From contig CM060857.1 in the NCBI GenBank assembly GCA_030737835.1, forward strand, positions 9,698,797 through 9,762,796: 64,000 nt of DNA, given 5' to 3'. Made by a program: the position numbers and the translations under genes. Positions 32,153 to 45,400 of the stretch are shown here, in pieces. A model generated the notes under the pieces. The model was not told the DNA's origin, did not search any database, and saw nothing but the letters and a program-made list of their open reading frames with translations. The DNA comes from Acorus gramineus (Eukaryota > Streptophyta > Magnoliopsida > Acorales > Acoraceae). Position 1 is the stretch's first letter, and every line of letters begins with the position of its first letter.

Positions 32153-35100
32153 ATTTAATTTTTGTAAATACCAACATAAATTTTCTAAGCAATTATTAAA
32201 TTAATCCACAAATTTCTTTATACAACAGAATTTATCAAAAATATATCCAAATGATATAGGAACATAGAAACGTAAATAACAAATAAAATTAAGAAAAGAT
32301 AAAACAAATGATAATGTTACATACAGCCCCATTTACAGTCTCAATTCCAGTGTACATATGTTTTGACTTTTTTTAAAAATAGTATACATCATCTAATAAG
32401 GTACATGCTTTTATATAAAATGAAGCATATACTCCAATGAATTGCATAGATGCATTTATAGAAAATATAAAAAAAATTCTTTCGAAGTATATGCCTTGTA
32501 AACATAAGTATATGCTCCGTTAATTTTCTATCGATGCATATAGGGGCTGGAATTGGGGTTGGAAATGGATCTAGTTGTAAACAAAACATGCTTTAAAGAA
32601 TAGAAAGAAAAAATTAAAATATGACAAAATAGAAAAAGTGCACATAACTCAAAAATAATTTTCTTTGTAAAACAATAATAAACAAAATATCAAATAAAAT
32701 TCATTTTTGAAGTATTTTTTTTATTCATTACTTTTTTATGCCCCTCAATTTTATAGCATATCAAAATTATTGTCACATTAGTGATTGTTTTTTTCTCAGG
32801 TCTTTTTGCCCAATATTATCTATATGTGCAGGTTAGTTAACATTAATGTATATGGAATAGTTTACAGTGTACCATATTTAACGGTGTATATAAGATGCAT
32901 AAAAATATATAAGTGATTGATAACATTATACTCAGTTAACAATGTAGATAGAGTACTCCGTTACAATGTACAAAGGGTTTTTAATGGGATAGATAACGGA
33001 AAAAAAGACAAAAGGACCTAGAAAAAAAATGTAAACATTAACCAAAGGATATATTGATATACTGAAAAAGCGCAGGAACATAAAGACAGAAGAGGTAGAA
33101 AAAAATAACTGAAATTAATTTCCCAATAAATAAGAATAAAATAAATAAATAACAAATAATGTTAAAAGAAGATATATAAAGAAATAAAGAAAGAAAGAAA
33201 TTTTTAAAAATTAAAATAAAATAACTAAAAATAAAATAAAATAAAATTCTAATAAAATAAGAAATAAAATATTTTTTTAAAGATTTAAGGTCCTCTATTG
33301 AATGGGGGGGGGGGGGGGTATGGGGGAGTGGTGCTACATATGTCGACGCTTCTAGTGTCGAACGAAAGGGTTATACAAATATTTTTTCTGTTATAATATC
33401 GACACATGTATTGTTGATATGTATTAAATATGTCACCAAGCGAAGTGTCGATACTAATAGATTATTGAAAAATAAAAAGATAAGTATCAGCCGATACATG
33501 TGATGTCAAGAAAAGTGTCAATTACGGACAATGATAGTGTCGATACGAACAGATAATCGCAAGCTACTTCTTATAGATCTGCTTGAACTGCATCATCTCG
33601 AGAACTCAATGCCATGTTATTGGAATAATTTTTTCAATTGAAAGCTGTAGATCGAATACGTTCCTTGGGAGTCATACTACATTGTAAAAAATTAAATAAA
33701 TACTCAATCATATACAAGAAATTAAGAGTTATATATTCAGTAGAATCATATACAAAAAAAAAAGTAATGTTTTTCAAACTAACATCAATCACATATTTGA
33801 ATAAAATGAGTCCTTGTTAGTTTATATTGGTAGCCCAGTTTAAATATAAACAAAAAAAATATATATCAAACTCATAATTAAGAAATAAATTTAAATCATT
33901 GATCAATTAGGGTTTCAAATGATAAAATATAACACAAATAAAGTCAACAAGAAGAAGATGGAGAAAGTATATTTATCTTACACTTTAATATCAAACAAAG
34001 GACGATGACCGGCGGGTGGAACAATGTCGGAGCAGCGAATGAAAGAGAGGAAAGGCAGGTGGAGCAGGAAACGGTGACCAGCGAGCGTCGTCGTCGACAT
34101 TGAAATGGCGCACGGGTGGAGATGTGTTAAATGGGTTGGGGTGGTTTTACACAATAGCATTTATTAAGGGGTGGTTTTATAGGTTTCAAAAAATTGATCG
34201 GGTGGCTTTCCCATAGGGGTGGCTTTCCATTAAGCGGGGGTTTAAATAACCGTCCCACGGGGTAAAACTCACCTTGCTCACGTATGTTCAACGCCTCTGA
34301 AATTCTTTTTTTATTATATATATTTTAAAAATTATTTAGATACTAAAAACTTTTGAGTTTGTAAATATGAATAGAGTACATGTTTTAGGAATTCACTTGA
34401 CCTACTTAACAACTTACATTCAAAGTGACATTGACGTAGCAGCTCTAATCGGCTCATGAGGCTATTTTTTTATGCTAATATTTGAGGGACTAGACTATTT
34501 CGCTAATATTCATTTTAGGGGGCTACCGATGTAAATTGCCCTAAAATAACTTGTTTTTCCAAATAACAAAAAAAAAATCCACCCACCCCTACAATCCACT
34601 GAACATTGGAAAAGAAAAAAAATTAACAATCAATATTAATATTCTTACAAGGTGTCCATATCCTGCTTAGATAAAATCAAATAACCCAAGATAAAAAATC
34701 AGACTTCTCGTTCCACCCCACCAATAACTCCACACAATTTCATATATTATAAGACAAACAAAAGTTCTATTAAATAAATATAAAAAAAAGAACAAATTCC
34801 ATGACTAAAATTTTGCCAACCATGTCTGCCAAAATGAGAACAAGTGAAGCGCGCTCTAATAAATGGGAAGTGCCCATGAGTCAAAATCCCCCCAACTTTG
34901 GGACTCCAAATTAGTGTTAAATTCCCCAAATCCAAAGCCCTCGTTTTGAACCCTCCTTGTCTGTTCTTCCTTGACCTAGGGTTTTGCAATCCATGCGTGC
35001 AACCAAAGTTAAAAAATGGGTCAAACCCTTCAAACCCAAGCATTAACACTCATTCACAATGTAGTAAAATCAAACTCATGTAATAGATTATTATTTAGTA

Positions 35101-38100
35101 TCTTCTAATTGTTTCTTTTATGTTCAAACCCCTAAGAGGCCACATGATTTTGTGTACCATTCTTAAACTCTGGGAAAGGCTTATTTTGCAATCAATGGGT
35201 ATTGGGTACTGCCTAGATGCAATTTTAGACCCTAGATTTTGTGGAACATGTATAATAATGAAGTGGTTGTAAACCATAATGGAGGCCTTAAAATATGGCA
35301 AACTGAAGATTGATTATACATTGGAGGGCATTAATGGTGTGTTTGCACACGATTTTGAATGTAAAATAATGAAAAAATTATGAAAATTTAAATTAAAGAA
35401 AATGCGTTGGAAAAGAAATAACTTTTCATTTAAAGCGTTTATGTTCATTTGTGCTTGTGACATATTATAGAAAAATATTACTAGTCTATCTTCGTATATT
35501 GAGAGGGAATACTAATGGATGATCTACAAGCTGTTACAACAAAGTATAAGACCATATATCTCAAAAGCTCTTTAGCTACTAACAACTTGGTATCCATGTA
35601 GGACGAGCTCTATAGCTAGTGAATTGACCTACTGTGGACTTTATGTTGACTTGATCAATGATCAATGGCTCACACGAAGATGATCAAATTGATTTAAGAG
35701 CACGTGACTAAATAGGGAAGTCGTGTCAAGTGCATGACTTCACCTATGCCACATGTCAGACTCTAATCATGTCACATCACGACATTTCATTAATTCTTAC
35801 GCTCTATGAATGACTCACGATTTTAAAAAATGTAAATCATTCTCTAATTAACTAAAATTTTCAGCTTTTCATTTTTTAAGTAAGAGTTCTTGGTCTCTTA
35901 TAGGTATGTTTTCTAATTTGAGCATTAGTTCATCTTTGAACCGGAATCACACTGGTACCTCAATTTAAGTGTTTGTCTAACGATCTTTCCATCTTTTGTA
36001 AAGCGATTTGAAGGAGACATGTCCCATTACTAGAATGTAGAGATTCTTATACATGATTAATGGATATTTTTATTAATCCTTCATGTTTTCTCTCCAATCT
36101 TTAAAGTGCACAAACACATCCTAAGTTGAGAAAGCTTTGACCACATCAACTTTTTTTCTCATACAAAAACATCTTTGTCACATGTGTATCTATGCAATAA
36201 AACAAAAGGGAGACACTTTTTTTGCCTTCTTTTCTTCGGTCTAATATTTCTTTTTGAGAAATAAATGAAGAACAATATTTTTCAATGCCCCAAAGAAAAG
36301 AAAAAAACTTTGCATGGATTCAAGTTGCAAACAATGCATAATTGAAATGGTTGATAGTGACATAATGGACAATTACACATTAAAAAAGTAAATGAAAAGG
36401 AGCAACATAATAAAACAGAGAGAAATACTTTTGCTTTCATGTTTGAACCTTATTATGTTTTGAACCTTACTATGTTTGGAACCTTTACATGAAGTTGAAA
36501 ACAACACATGTTTCCACTGTAGGAAGCCACTTTTAGATTTTTAGCTCTATCACTCACCATATAAAATGCCAATTATTTTATGCCCCCAATAGGCCAATAC
36601 TTAATGCATGATGCTTTCTTTTCACTCAAATAACATTATGGTTCAATTTTTTTTAAAGACATTGAAAGGGAAGCTATCACCTTGACAAGTACATTCGGTC
36701 ATTAATAAACTTAGCTATCATAATCAGAGTCTCTTCTCAGTTGCTTCATTGATAAGTTAGTAATCTATCTAGGGTTATCCAATTAAATAATTACTATATT
36801 GGTGGGGAGGCTAATGATCTGAATGTGTGAAAGGAACCTAATAATGATTTGATCAATCGCTAAAGAAGCTAAGTTTGATTAAGAAGTTATTGGATTCCCA
36901 GTGCATGAAAGGAACAAGACAATCCACAACTTAAAATATATACATGGAGTAGAAGAAATTGCAATGCATTAAGTGAAAGCCACCTTCTTTTTTAGATAAT
37001 TATTAAGGTTTATTAATTTAATCTCTGTTTTCAACAATTCACTGTTCAAACGTAGATGACGGGGATAAGTTTTAAAATCACCCTACAGAACATTTATAAT
37101 TAAGGTGAAACTGTAAATCTTTTTCTTTTCTTTTTTTGGTACTTCATTTTTTTTTCTTTTTTGAATTAAAGGTAGTTCTATCGCGGTTTCATTAACGAAA
37201 GTGTCATAGTACAAATTTTAAAAAATGATAAAACAAGTATATAGATAAAGCAAAACAAGAGATAAACAAAGCAGGTAAAAATGTAAATATTATCGTATTG
37301 AATCATGATAGGGGGTCTCATAAGTTACCTATTGTATCAATTTGGATAAGCACTTTAAATTCTTTGACTGTATGTATAAAAAATTATATATTTCAATAAA
37401 TTAAACTGTGTATTGAAAAAATTAATTACATATTTCACGTCATATATTACTCATTAGTCAAAGAAGATTGCATGCAATGTTGCATATGTGAAGACTATCC
37501 AGAACAACATCCTTTTTTTCCTTTGTTTTTATTGCTCATTTTCATCTTCTCCCTGTAACCCCAAGTTCAAATATCGTCATTTGTTTCTTGAATTAGATAT
37601 GTCTACATTCGACTAAAAAATAAAACATTCTATTATAAATATTATTATATTAGATAATGTTTGAGAAACTGGCACCAATTCATATGAGCGCATTTTTTTT
37701 CATGAAAGCGTGTACTTCATCTGATGAATCATGTTATTTCCATAATATTAAATATATTGTATAACAAATTGAATTACTCTTATAGAAGAAAAATAATAAT
37801 AATCCAAAAAAAGTTGCATGTTTTTTTGTCTAGCGATGCGTATTCCTTGTTAGCAACAAATGAGAATATATATATAAATAATGTGTATTAACACCCTGTT
37901 ATATTTGTTGCTTGTGTTTGATATCTGAAACATGTAAACCATAGAGCACAAATCTCCCCCAAGATGCCAGTATCAACAAGTACAACAATAGAAAAAAGGA
38001 AAAAGAGGAAAAATAACATAAGACGATATGCAGTTTTCATAGGTTGCATTTGATATACATTGCAAAATTGATTTTAAGTAAAAATTAAATTTAAAATTAA

Positions 38101-39463
38101 TTTTACAAGAAACTGCCTCTCTACAGCTTCTACAAAACTCAGTTCTTTTACACTTTTTCACAGAAATCTGTCAGCAACTTAACCCCATTTTTTCTATTCG
38201 GAAACGAGTTTAAAAAAACAGCTTCATACAAGCCTAAAAGCTACACAAACTCGTTTCTAAACAGACCAGCCCATGGTCAATGGATAAAAATTGAATATCA
38301 GCTTTGTTTGGCACATCTGTTGCCTTTTTTATTTTTTGTTGTTGACAATCAAGCTCAAATCACAGTTTCATTAACTTCGAGCAGTTGATACACCTGACAA
38401 GATAGGCACTGAGGCCATCTGATCTTGTTTTGAAACACTCCTTTAATAAATAAATAAATAAAAATTGAACTTTGTAATACCAAATGGCTATGATATGTAA
38501 TGCATTCTGCTGTGTCAGATTTCTCAACTAATTTCAAACATACCATCCATTATAAGCATTTTTATTTAACTTAAACCTATTAAATAGAGATTTGATAGAC
38601 AGTCCACCAGGACAGTCATGCCACAATAGCTATTCAACAAAGGCATATAATTTATTAGAAATTTTCACATTTTATTCAATTCATCATGAAGATATACACA
38701 TTTCATATTTTCGTAAGTACATACTATATACATTATTATATGATGTTTACTATTTTTAAAAAATAAAAAATGTGTGAGTTGCATGGGAAATGTGATCAAA
38801 TTGCATTGAATTGAACTGAGTAATTCCCTAGTCTAAAGACCCTGCAATGATTTTCATCTACTAGCATTATTAGTTGGATTGCAAACAAGGCAATGTAAGA
38901 TATATATTTGTATAACAAAGCTGATCAATTAACTTTCCAATATATGATATGCAATAAAAAAAGACTACATGAAGAAAGAGTGACAGATCAAAACATCTGT
39001 GCAAAATTCTAACAAATTACAAATTCTAAAAAATTTCCCAACACATCTTCAGTACCATTAAATCCCTGAGGCTATTAAATATCATCACCTGTTTCTTCTG
39101 TACCTTGAAGTGAAGACCATATGACTTAGACCAAAACATACCTTTCAAAACATTCAGTGGACAAATTTTACTCAAATCAATTGTTGTAGTGAGCCATAAG
39201 AGTGCCTCGGTACCTCCTGCCCTTTGTGGTTGTAAACTGGATACCATCTTATGTCAGTTCTACAATTGTAGTTGATCCTGCACCATGGTATGCAATGGAG
39301 CTAAAAAATGGGTTAAATGCCTGATGAAGTTGAAACAGCTCCAATGGTTTGCCTTTCTTACTTTGTTTACCTTTAACTATGAAGTCGGCCGAAGAAAAAG
39401 AAGAGATGTGCCATAAACCGCATATATCCTAAACAGTCTTCCAGAAAAGATGGAGGCAGTCTT
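32153..39463. other. Gene-poor intergenic sequence
   Basis: About 7 kb of AT-rich DNA without recognisable genes. It includes a G15 run at 33304-33318, GTGTCGATAC-type repeated words at 33340-33550, and scattered short inverted repeats. The short frames present (for example 34747-35049 and 35095-35301, minus) match nothing I know. The part just right of 39000 is likely the 3' untranslated region of the protease gene. Confidence 0.5.
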
Positions 39464-42400
39464 TCAATTTCCCTGCACTAGTTCCTTTATATCATATCCC
39501 TGAAGCTGTTTACAAGAAACTAATCAGAAGTGGAAGACCTTTTAAGTGTGTATGTGGCTCAGAAAATAATGAAGATTGTATCAGATTCTACATATTCTCG
39601 TTGATGCATTCGGGACGCTAATGATTTAGTTAAGCAAAGATCTACATTCACTATGAATAAAAGATATTGAAGCCTTGTGCATCAATAGATAGTATACGGA
39701 TATATATAGAGTCTAGATCAAGATATGAACATTGCATTGTACCTGAAGAAATGTGAGAAGCAAGATCACTCCAGAGTTCCAGAATGCATGTATGGTGATA
39801 GGTGTGAGGAGATTATGAGTTTGAGCATAGGAAAATCCCAATGCTGCCCCTGTGTTGGTGCAATCAAAGAAGTGTAAAGCAAGATCATAAATCAAACTTA
39901 AGTAGACAGACAGAAGATGGTATATATTTCTTTCTTCATAAACAAACATTTTCAAGTCTAGAAGATTATGTTTCTGCCTCGCAAATAATTCATCAAACAA
40001 AAGATAAAAATTTTGTCAGATGAAAAGCAGTCTTAGGTCTTGCACTGTTGTCAAGACCATCAAATAAAGTTGGGATATCGTTCCATTCAATTTGTACAGC
40101 CGCTTAATTAACCCTATTCTGGCATAAATGTGCCTACATTTGCTTGGCTTCCCTGGATAGCTGTTCTAGCAGAAAACCGTGGCGATGAAAGTATGCACAG
40201 TGCATGCATCTGGCAAGTTTGTGGAGACCCAAGTTTACTTTTATTTAACTCTTATTTACTACTAATCAAGATGTATATTGATATCTATAAAAATGTCTGA
40301 AGATAATTGTATCCAAAAAATGCATCTAAGATATATGTACATTGATGACAACTTCATTTCTTTAAAATGCCTGACTATTTGGTCCCTTAATTTTCTAGAT
40401 GGTTATGTAGTTAGTTCAAAATTAAATTAAGTTTCAGCACAAGTTTCATATTAGTTTTGACTAAGGAACCTCAGAACTTTATTGACAACATTTCTTTCAC
40501 CCCCTTTTCACTTTATATGCTTGAAGCCAATGAGTTTGGCAACTTAACAACCTCAACTGGCTTGAACCCATAGCTCAGTGGATGACAAGAGAATTGGCAA
40601 ACAAGAGGTCAGGGGGTTCGAGTCCCAGCATTTACCTACCAAAAAATTATTCCAGGTAATTAAAAAAAAATCTTCTTACTTAAGAATTTAAAATTATTAC
40701 TCTTTCAAAAAAGAAATAAAAAAGAAGTGAAAAATAAAGGATCACCTAACACAAAAAGCTGGGGAAATTCTCCAGGTGTAAGGTGGGCAAGCGCAAATAC
40801 CGCTGCACTGAAAACCACAGAAACTGGAGTACTGAACCTATAGAACAAAAGAAGACGACTTCAGCACGGGACAATAATAAGAAATGATACCTTCATTAGC
40901 ATGAGCAAAATTTCCCTGATAAAAAGTCGATTGTAATATAATTAGGTATAAAGAAAAATTAAGCAATGCACAAACTCCCATTAGAGAAGAAAGACATGCC
41001 ATACATGTACATTCCAGGGCATCCATCAATAAATTTGTAGATATCATGTTGGCTTTCCATTTACTCATTACCAATGTGTTCAACGTAAGTATACAGGAAA
41101 ACCCTCTGAGAAACAAGCCAATGTACAAATTAAGATAGAAACAGGTAGTAGATGGAAGCCTGACATGTCATATGCCAGGATGCTTCAAGGATGAAAAGTG
41201 ACCAGTGAGGTTTATAACTGTACAAGGACTAATATATAAGCATAAGAAAAACTTTTAAAAACATATTTGGAAACAAAAAAAAAATTTAGCACAGCATAAT
41301 TAAATACTTGTCAATCATTTTCTTGTGTTCTCGAACAGTTTTATACCCGCATAACCGTAATATAACCATGGAATGACAGCATTTTTCCTTCTTTTTTTTG
41401 TCCCATTTCTTTTTTTCCTTTTGATTTGCCAGTCCTATGCCTTATAGAACCTAGCTACATTAGTGCCAATAGCTCTGTTTTTTTCTTGAAGATGGGATGA
41501 ATGCATTTTGGTTTCAGTCAAATTAGTTCAGGTTTTTATTGATTTAGTAGCAAGGATTAATGCATTCGTATTTGTTAAATACAGCTAACTATCGCTACAG
41601 GTTTTCTGTTTCGCAAGAACAAAACTAAAGACCTGGAATAGGTAAAATGGTCTTTCTAAAAAATTTATATTATCCTCCACGAAGGTTCATCTAGTAGTTA
41701 GGATATGAAACAGTATCATTCAAGGTGGTTGTCCAGGAACATGTGATTGCCTAGAGTGCCTAGATGAAGGATGTATAGGTGTCACCAGCCAGAGCGCGGT
41801 TGCACAGGTATCTCAGTGGATTGTCACCTCATGGAGCTTTTCAGTCTCAGTTTCCACATAAAAGCTTGGTCAAGCCTTACAAATTCCATGATGTGATATG
41901 TGTAAAATCTGCTAAGCAACTAAACCTAGCCATCAAAGACCATATTGCCCAAAACCGAGAGCCTTTTTTTATGGAAGATAGGAGCATTTTCATTAAAAAA
42001 ATGTGGCCCCCGAACAAAGAAGATGAGGGATCTCCGGTTACAAAATAAATTAAATAAACAATCAAAGAGCATATTAAATATGGAAACCCAAAGAGATGTA
42101 ATCCTCTTTCCCCTTTCAAAATGACCCATGAAGGAGGAGCTATTTTTATATCCTGGAATCACAGAGATCCAAGCCAGAATAGATGCTGTGATTGCCACCT
42201 AAATGTTCTCCACATATGGTGTTTTCATTTCAGGAGAGCCAAATCACTCACTACGTCGTGTGAGGAATCAATCCTTAAGCACTAGCCTTGATGCTATGGT
42301 CTCCTCTTTTCCTTCTCATGTCAAACCACCACATGCCTTGAACATTGATGAATGATCAAGGAGAACCGAGTATCTACCCCACTTTGAGCCAAATTTGGGA

Positions 42401-45400
42401 GCTAATGGAACAACCGAAGAACAAGTGACCCCATTTCTTCAATATCCCCACATCTCAATTGAGATTTCCATCATTGGCCCATTTGGAACGAGTCAACTCA
42501 GTGAGGACCTTATCTGAGTATAGAAGACACATAAAACAACAATTGCATGACCCAAAACCTATAGCTTCTTTGGTATTTTAACCACCCTGGTTAAAAGTGC
42601 ATTTTGATTCACTGTTTTTAAAGAAACTAAAATATTGCCATCAAGAATAATTTTCCAGCTAACAATAATATTGCCAAAGGTCATGCAGTAATATGATGTT
42701 GATATGACCTGTCAATTCTGGTTTGCCTGGTTAAGATTATAATTCTAAAATCACATGCATGCTTATTAGTCATTCATCTTTCTTTTTTTTATGGAATTGT
42801 TTTTAATTAGTCATCCTTCTTATAATTTGCAAAGTAGAAGAGAAACCTCTACTACTGGCCTTCCTCGCAGACATGAAATCCTTCACAGACATGAAAATCT
42901 AATAATACATGGCTGTATTCAAGATAAAATAAGCTATTTAGAATATGACTGATAGAAAGCAAAGGAATGAAGATGTGCTTATACAGACAAAAACTACTAA
43001 AATGACTTGAGCTATTAGAATCTCAGAATTGACATGAGGTATCTCTCCCATCCCCACATATAGCTACCAAATTCACCATCTCTGAACTGCCTGAAACTAA
43101 TATGCTTTCTATTGGGTAAGTACTTTAAGTGATTTACCACAGAAACACATAAGCAGCAAGGAGTCCAGAGATAATTATGAGTTTAAAAAAAATTAGGTAA
43201 ACCGTTGTTTTATGAGCAGCCAATTACCATTTGGTCAGAGACACCATCAGAAATCCTCGGAACACAGTTTCCTCAAGAATAGGTGCCAAAACGCCAGTAA
43301 TTCCCACTAGACATGCAGTACTACATGGGAAAAAAAAAGTAACATTAGTCCAGATGCCCTAATTTTGAAGCTTGGCAAGAGTACTTTTAGACACAGAATC
43401 AGATGGCGCCTTCACAGATATGAAAAATGTAAAAGAAAATTCTCTTTCCATGATAGTACCTGATATTTGAATTACCAATCAGTGGTAGCAAGCGACTTAA
43501 TGCATCAGCCTGAAAAGAATTGATCAGCAAAAATAATTAGATCATCCATGACTAATGACTTCATGTATAAGACTGGTAGTTTTTTTAAAAAAAATTATAA
43601 ATTGCTTCAAAGTTCTAACCTCTCTTTCTGGCTTCTCACCATTGAAAATGGCAAGGGCAACTCCTGCTAATGCTATGGCAAGAACAGCCCCAGAGAGACC
43701 AATTCCCGCCCACAAAAGCCATCCTCTCCTAAGATCAAATGGTTCCTTCCATTCTATAATAGTTCAAACATGTACAGAATTTAACTTTCTAGAAAACTCT
43801 TAGAATAAGAATATAGAGCCTGATGTTTACTTTATCTTAATTTTAAATGGGAAATGAAGATCCTCTTTAGTAATTGACAAAGTAAGATGTACTCTTTGAA
43901 AAAGGGGCATATTAAGGAACATTTTTCCACATGTATGTTTTTATATGTTGTATTTACATGATAAAAAGAGTCTCTCAGATAAAACAATCAAAATAAGACA
44001 TGGTCATTGATGCAGATAAAAAAAATTCCAGCAGATTAAACTACAACTCACTGACCTAAAATCAACATGATATCTAACTTGAACCTTGATTTATTGAAAG
44101 TTTACATGCATATACCATAATGGAAAATGTCATCCGGAAATGGCCGGAAAGAGTTGGTGATACCATAGACAACTCCAAGGACAGCTGCAGTCACAAAGCT
44201 GAAAAACAAATAAATAAAGTACATTCAGATTGCAAAAAAGAAATTACCTTATTTACAATTTTTTGAATTGACAGAAAGAAGTTGTTCCCATTTCACAAAT
44301 GAAACAGGAGAACTATTGGCAGAAGAAGCTGGATAAAGCTAGGATTTAGAAGAACATAAGATGATGATTTCATACAATTGGCCTGCAAATAGAATCTCTG
44401 CCTTCTCATCTAAGCTCAGGTCTCCCCCTTGCAGCCCTAGATAAGGCACGACAGTTGATTCGGCCAATCCTGTCAAAACAAAACTGCCTGAAGTACCTCA
44501 GTGTCACATCAAATATAACAGCAAAAATGGATTTGAAATAATAATAATTGAATGGATGTTCAATAATATTACATCAAGCTTTGGAGTTTGGCTATTTACA
44601 AATGAACATTCCTATATCCAAGGTTGGACCTATAGCTCAATGGTTGATAACAAAATTTGCAAAGGGTTCAAATCTCATTGCTTACCTATAAAAAATGATT
44701 ATATCCACCATACTATAGTTTGTGAAGACATTTAGTGTGAATAGAAAGAGACGATATGCCATGACAAAAAAGACTTCTTGATTTTAAAATTCAACTAAAA
44801 GAGCACCATGTCATCTAATATAACAAAAAAGGTATCATAAAAGGGAACAGAGAGAACATATCAGGTCTGCAGGAATATCAGGCAGACAATTCAGGAATTT
44901 AAGAGATGGACCTCAATCCACATGCAATCATAGTGAGGATAACAGTTTGCCATTCCCAGGGCACGTTCCAGCGTTCAAAGATGGGCCAGCCTGGTCCTGA
45001 ATCCTACAATTATTGGGGAAGTACTCAGAATATGACTAGAACTTACATAAATCCACCACAGTTATCTCAAAGAGATTTATCTCTGCACACGTGTGTGTAT
45101 AAATTCTGAAAAAGGTTCTGATACTTAGAGTGGCAAAAAATTGAAATAAAACAAATTGACAAAATTCATAAAATCATGCAATCTAATACTGGATATTTTG
45201 GGAATAATGTAAATTAACATATGGATAACAAACAAAAAAGTAAAATCTGCACCACTGTTGATTATGTGCTATCAAAAACATCAACCAGTCATACCCAGGA
45301 GGGAGTAAAATAAGGCCCAGTAGGGGCAGCTGCCCCCACAAACAAGAAAAATTAATAAGTGTTTCCCGGCCCATTCCCACTCAAAAAAAGAGCTTATCAA

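Noticed and set aside
40561-40640. tRNA gene
   Set aside because: A and B boxes are present, but no acceptor stem or cloverleaf can be formed; fits a SINE.
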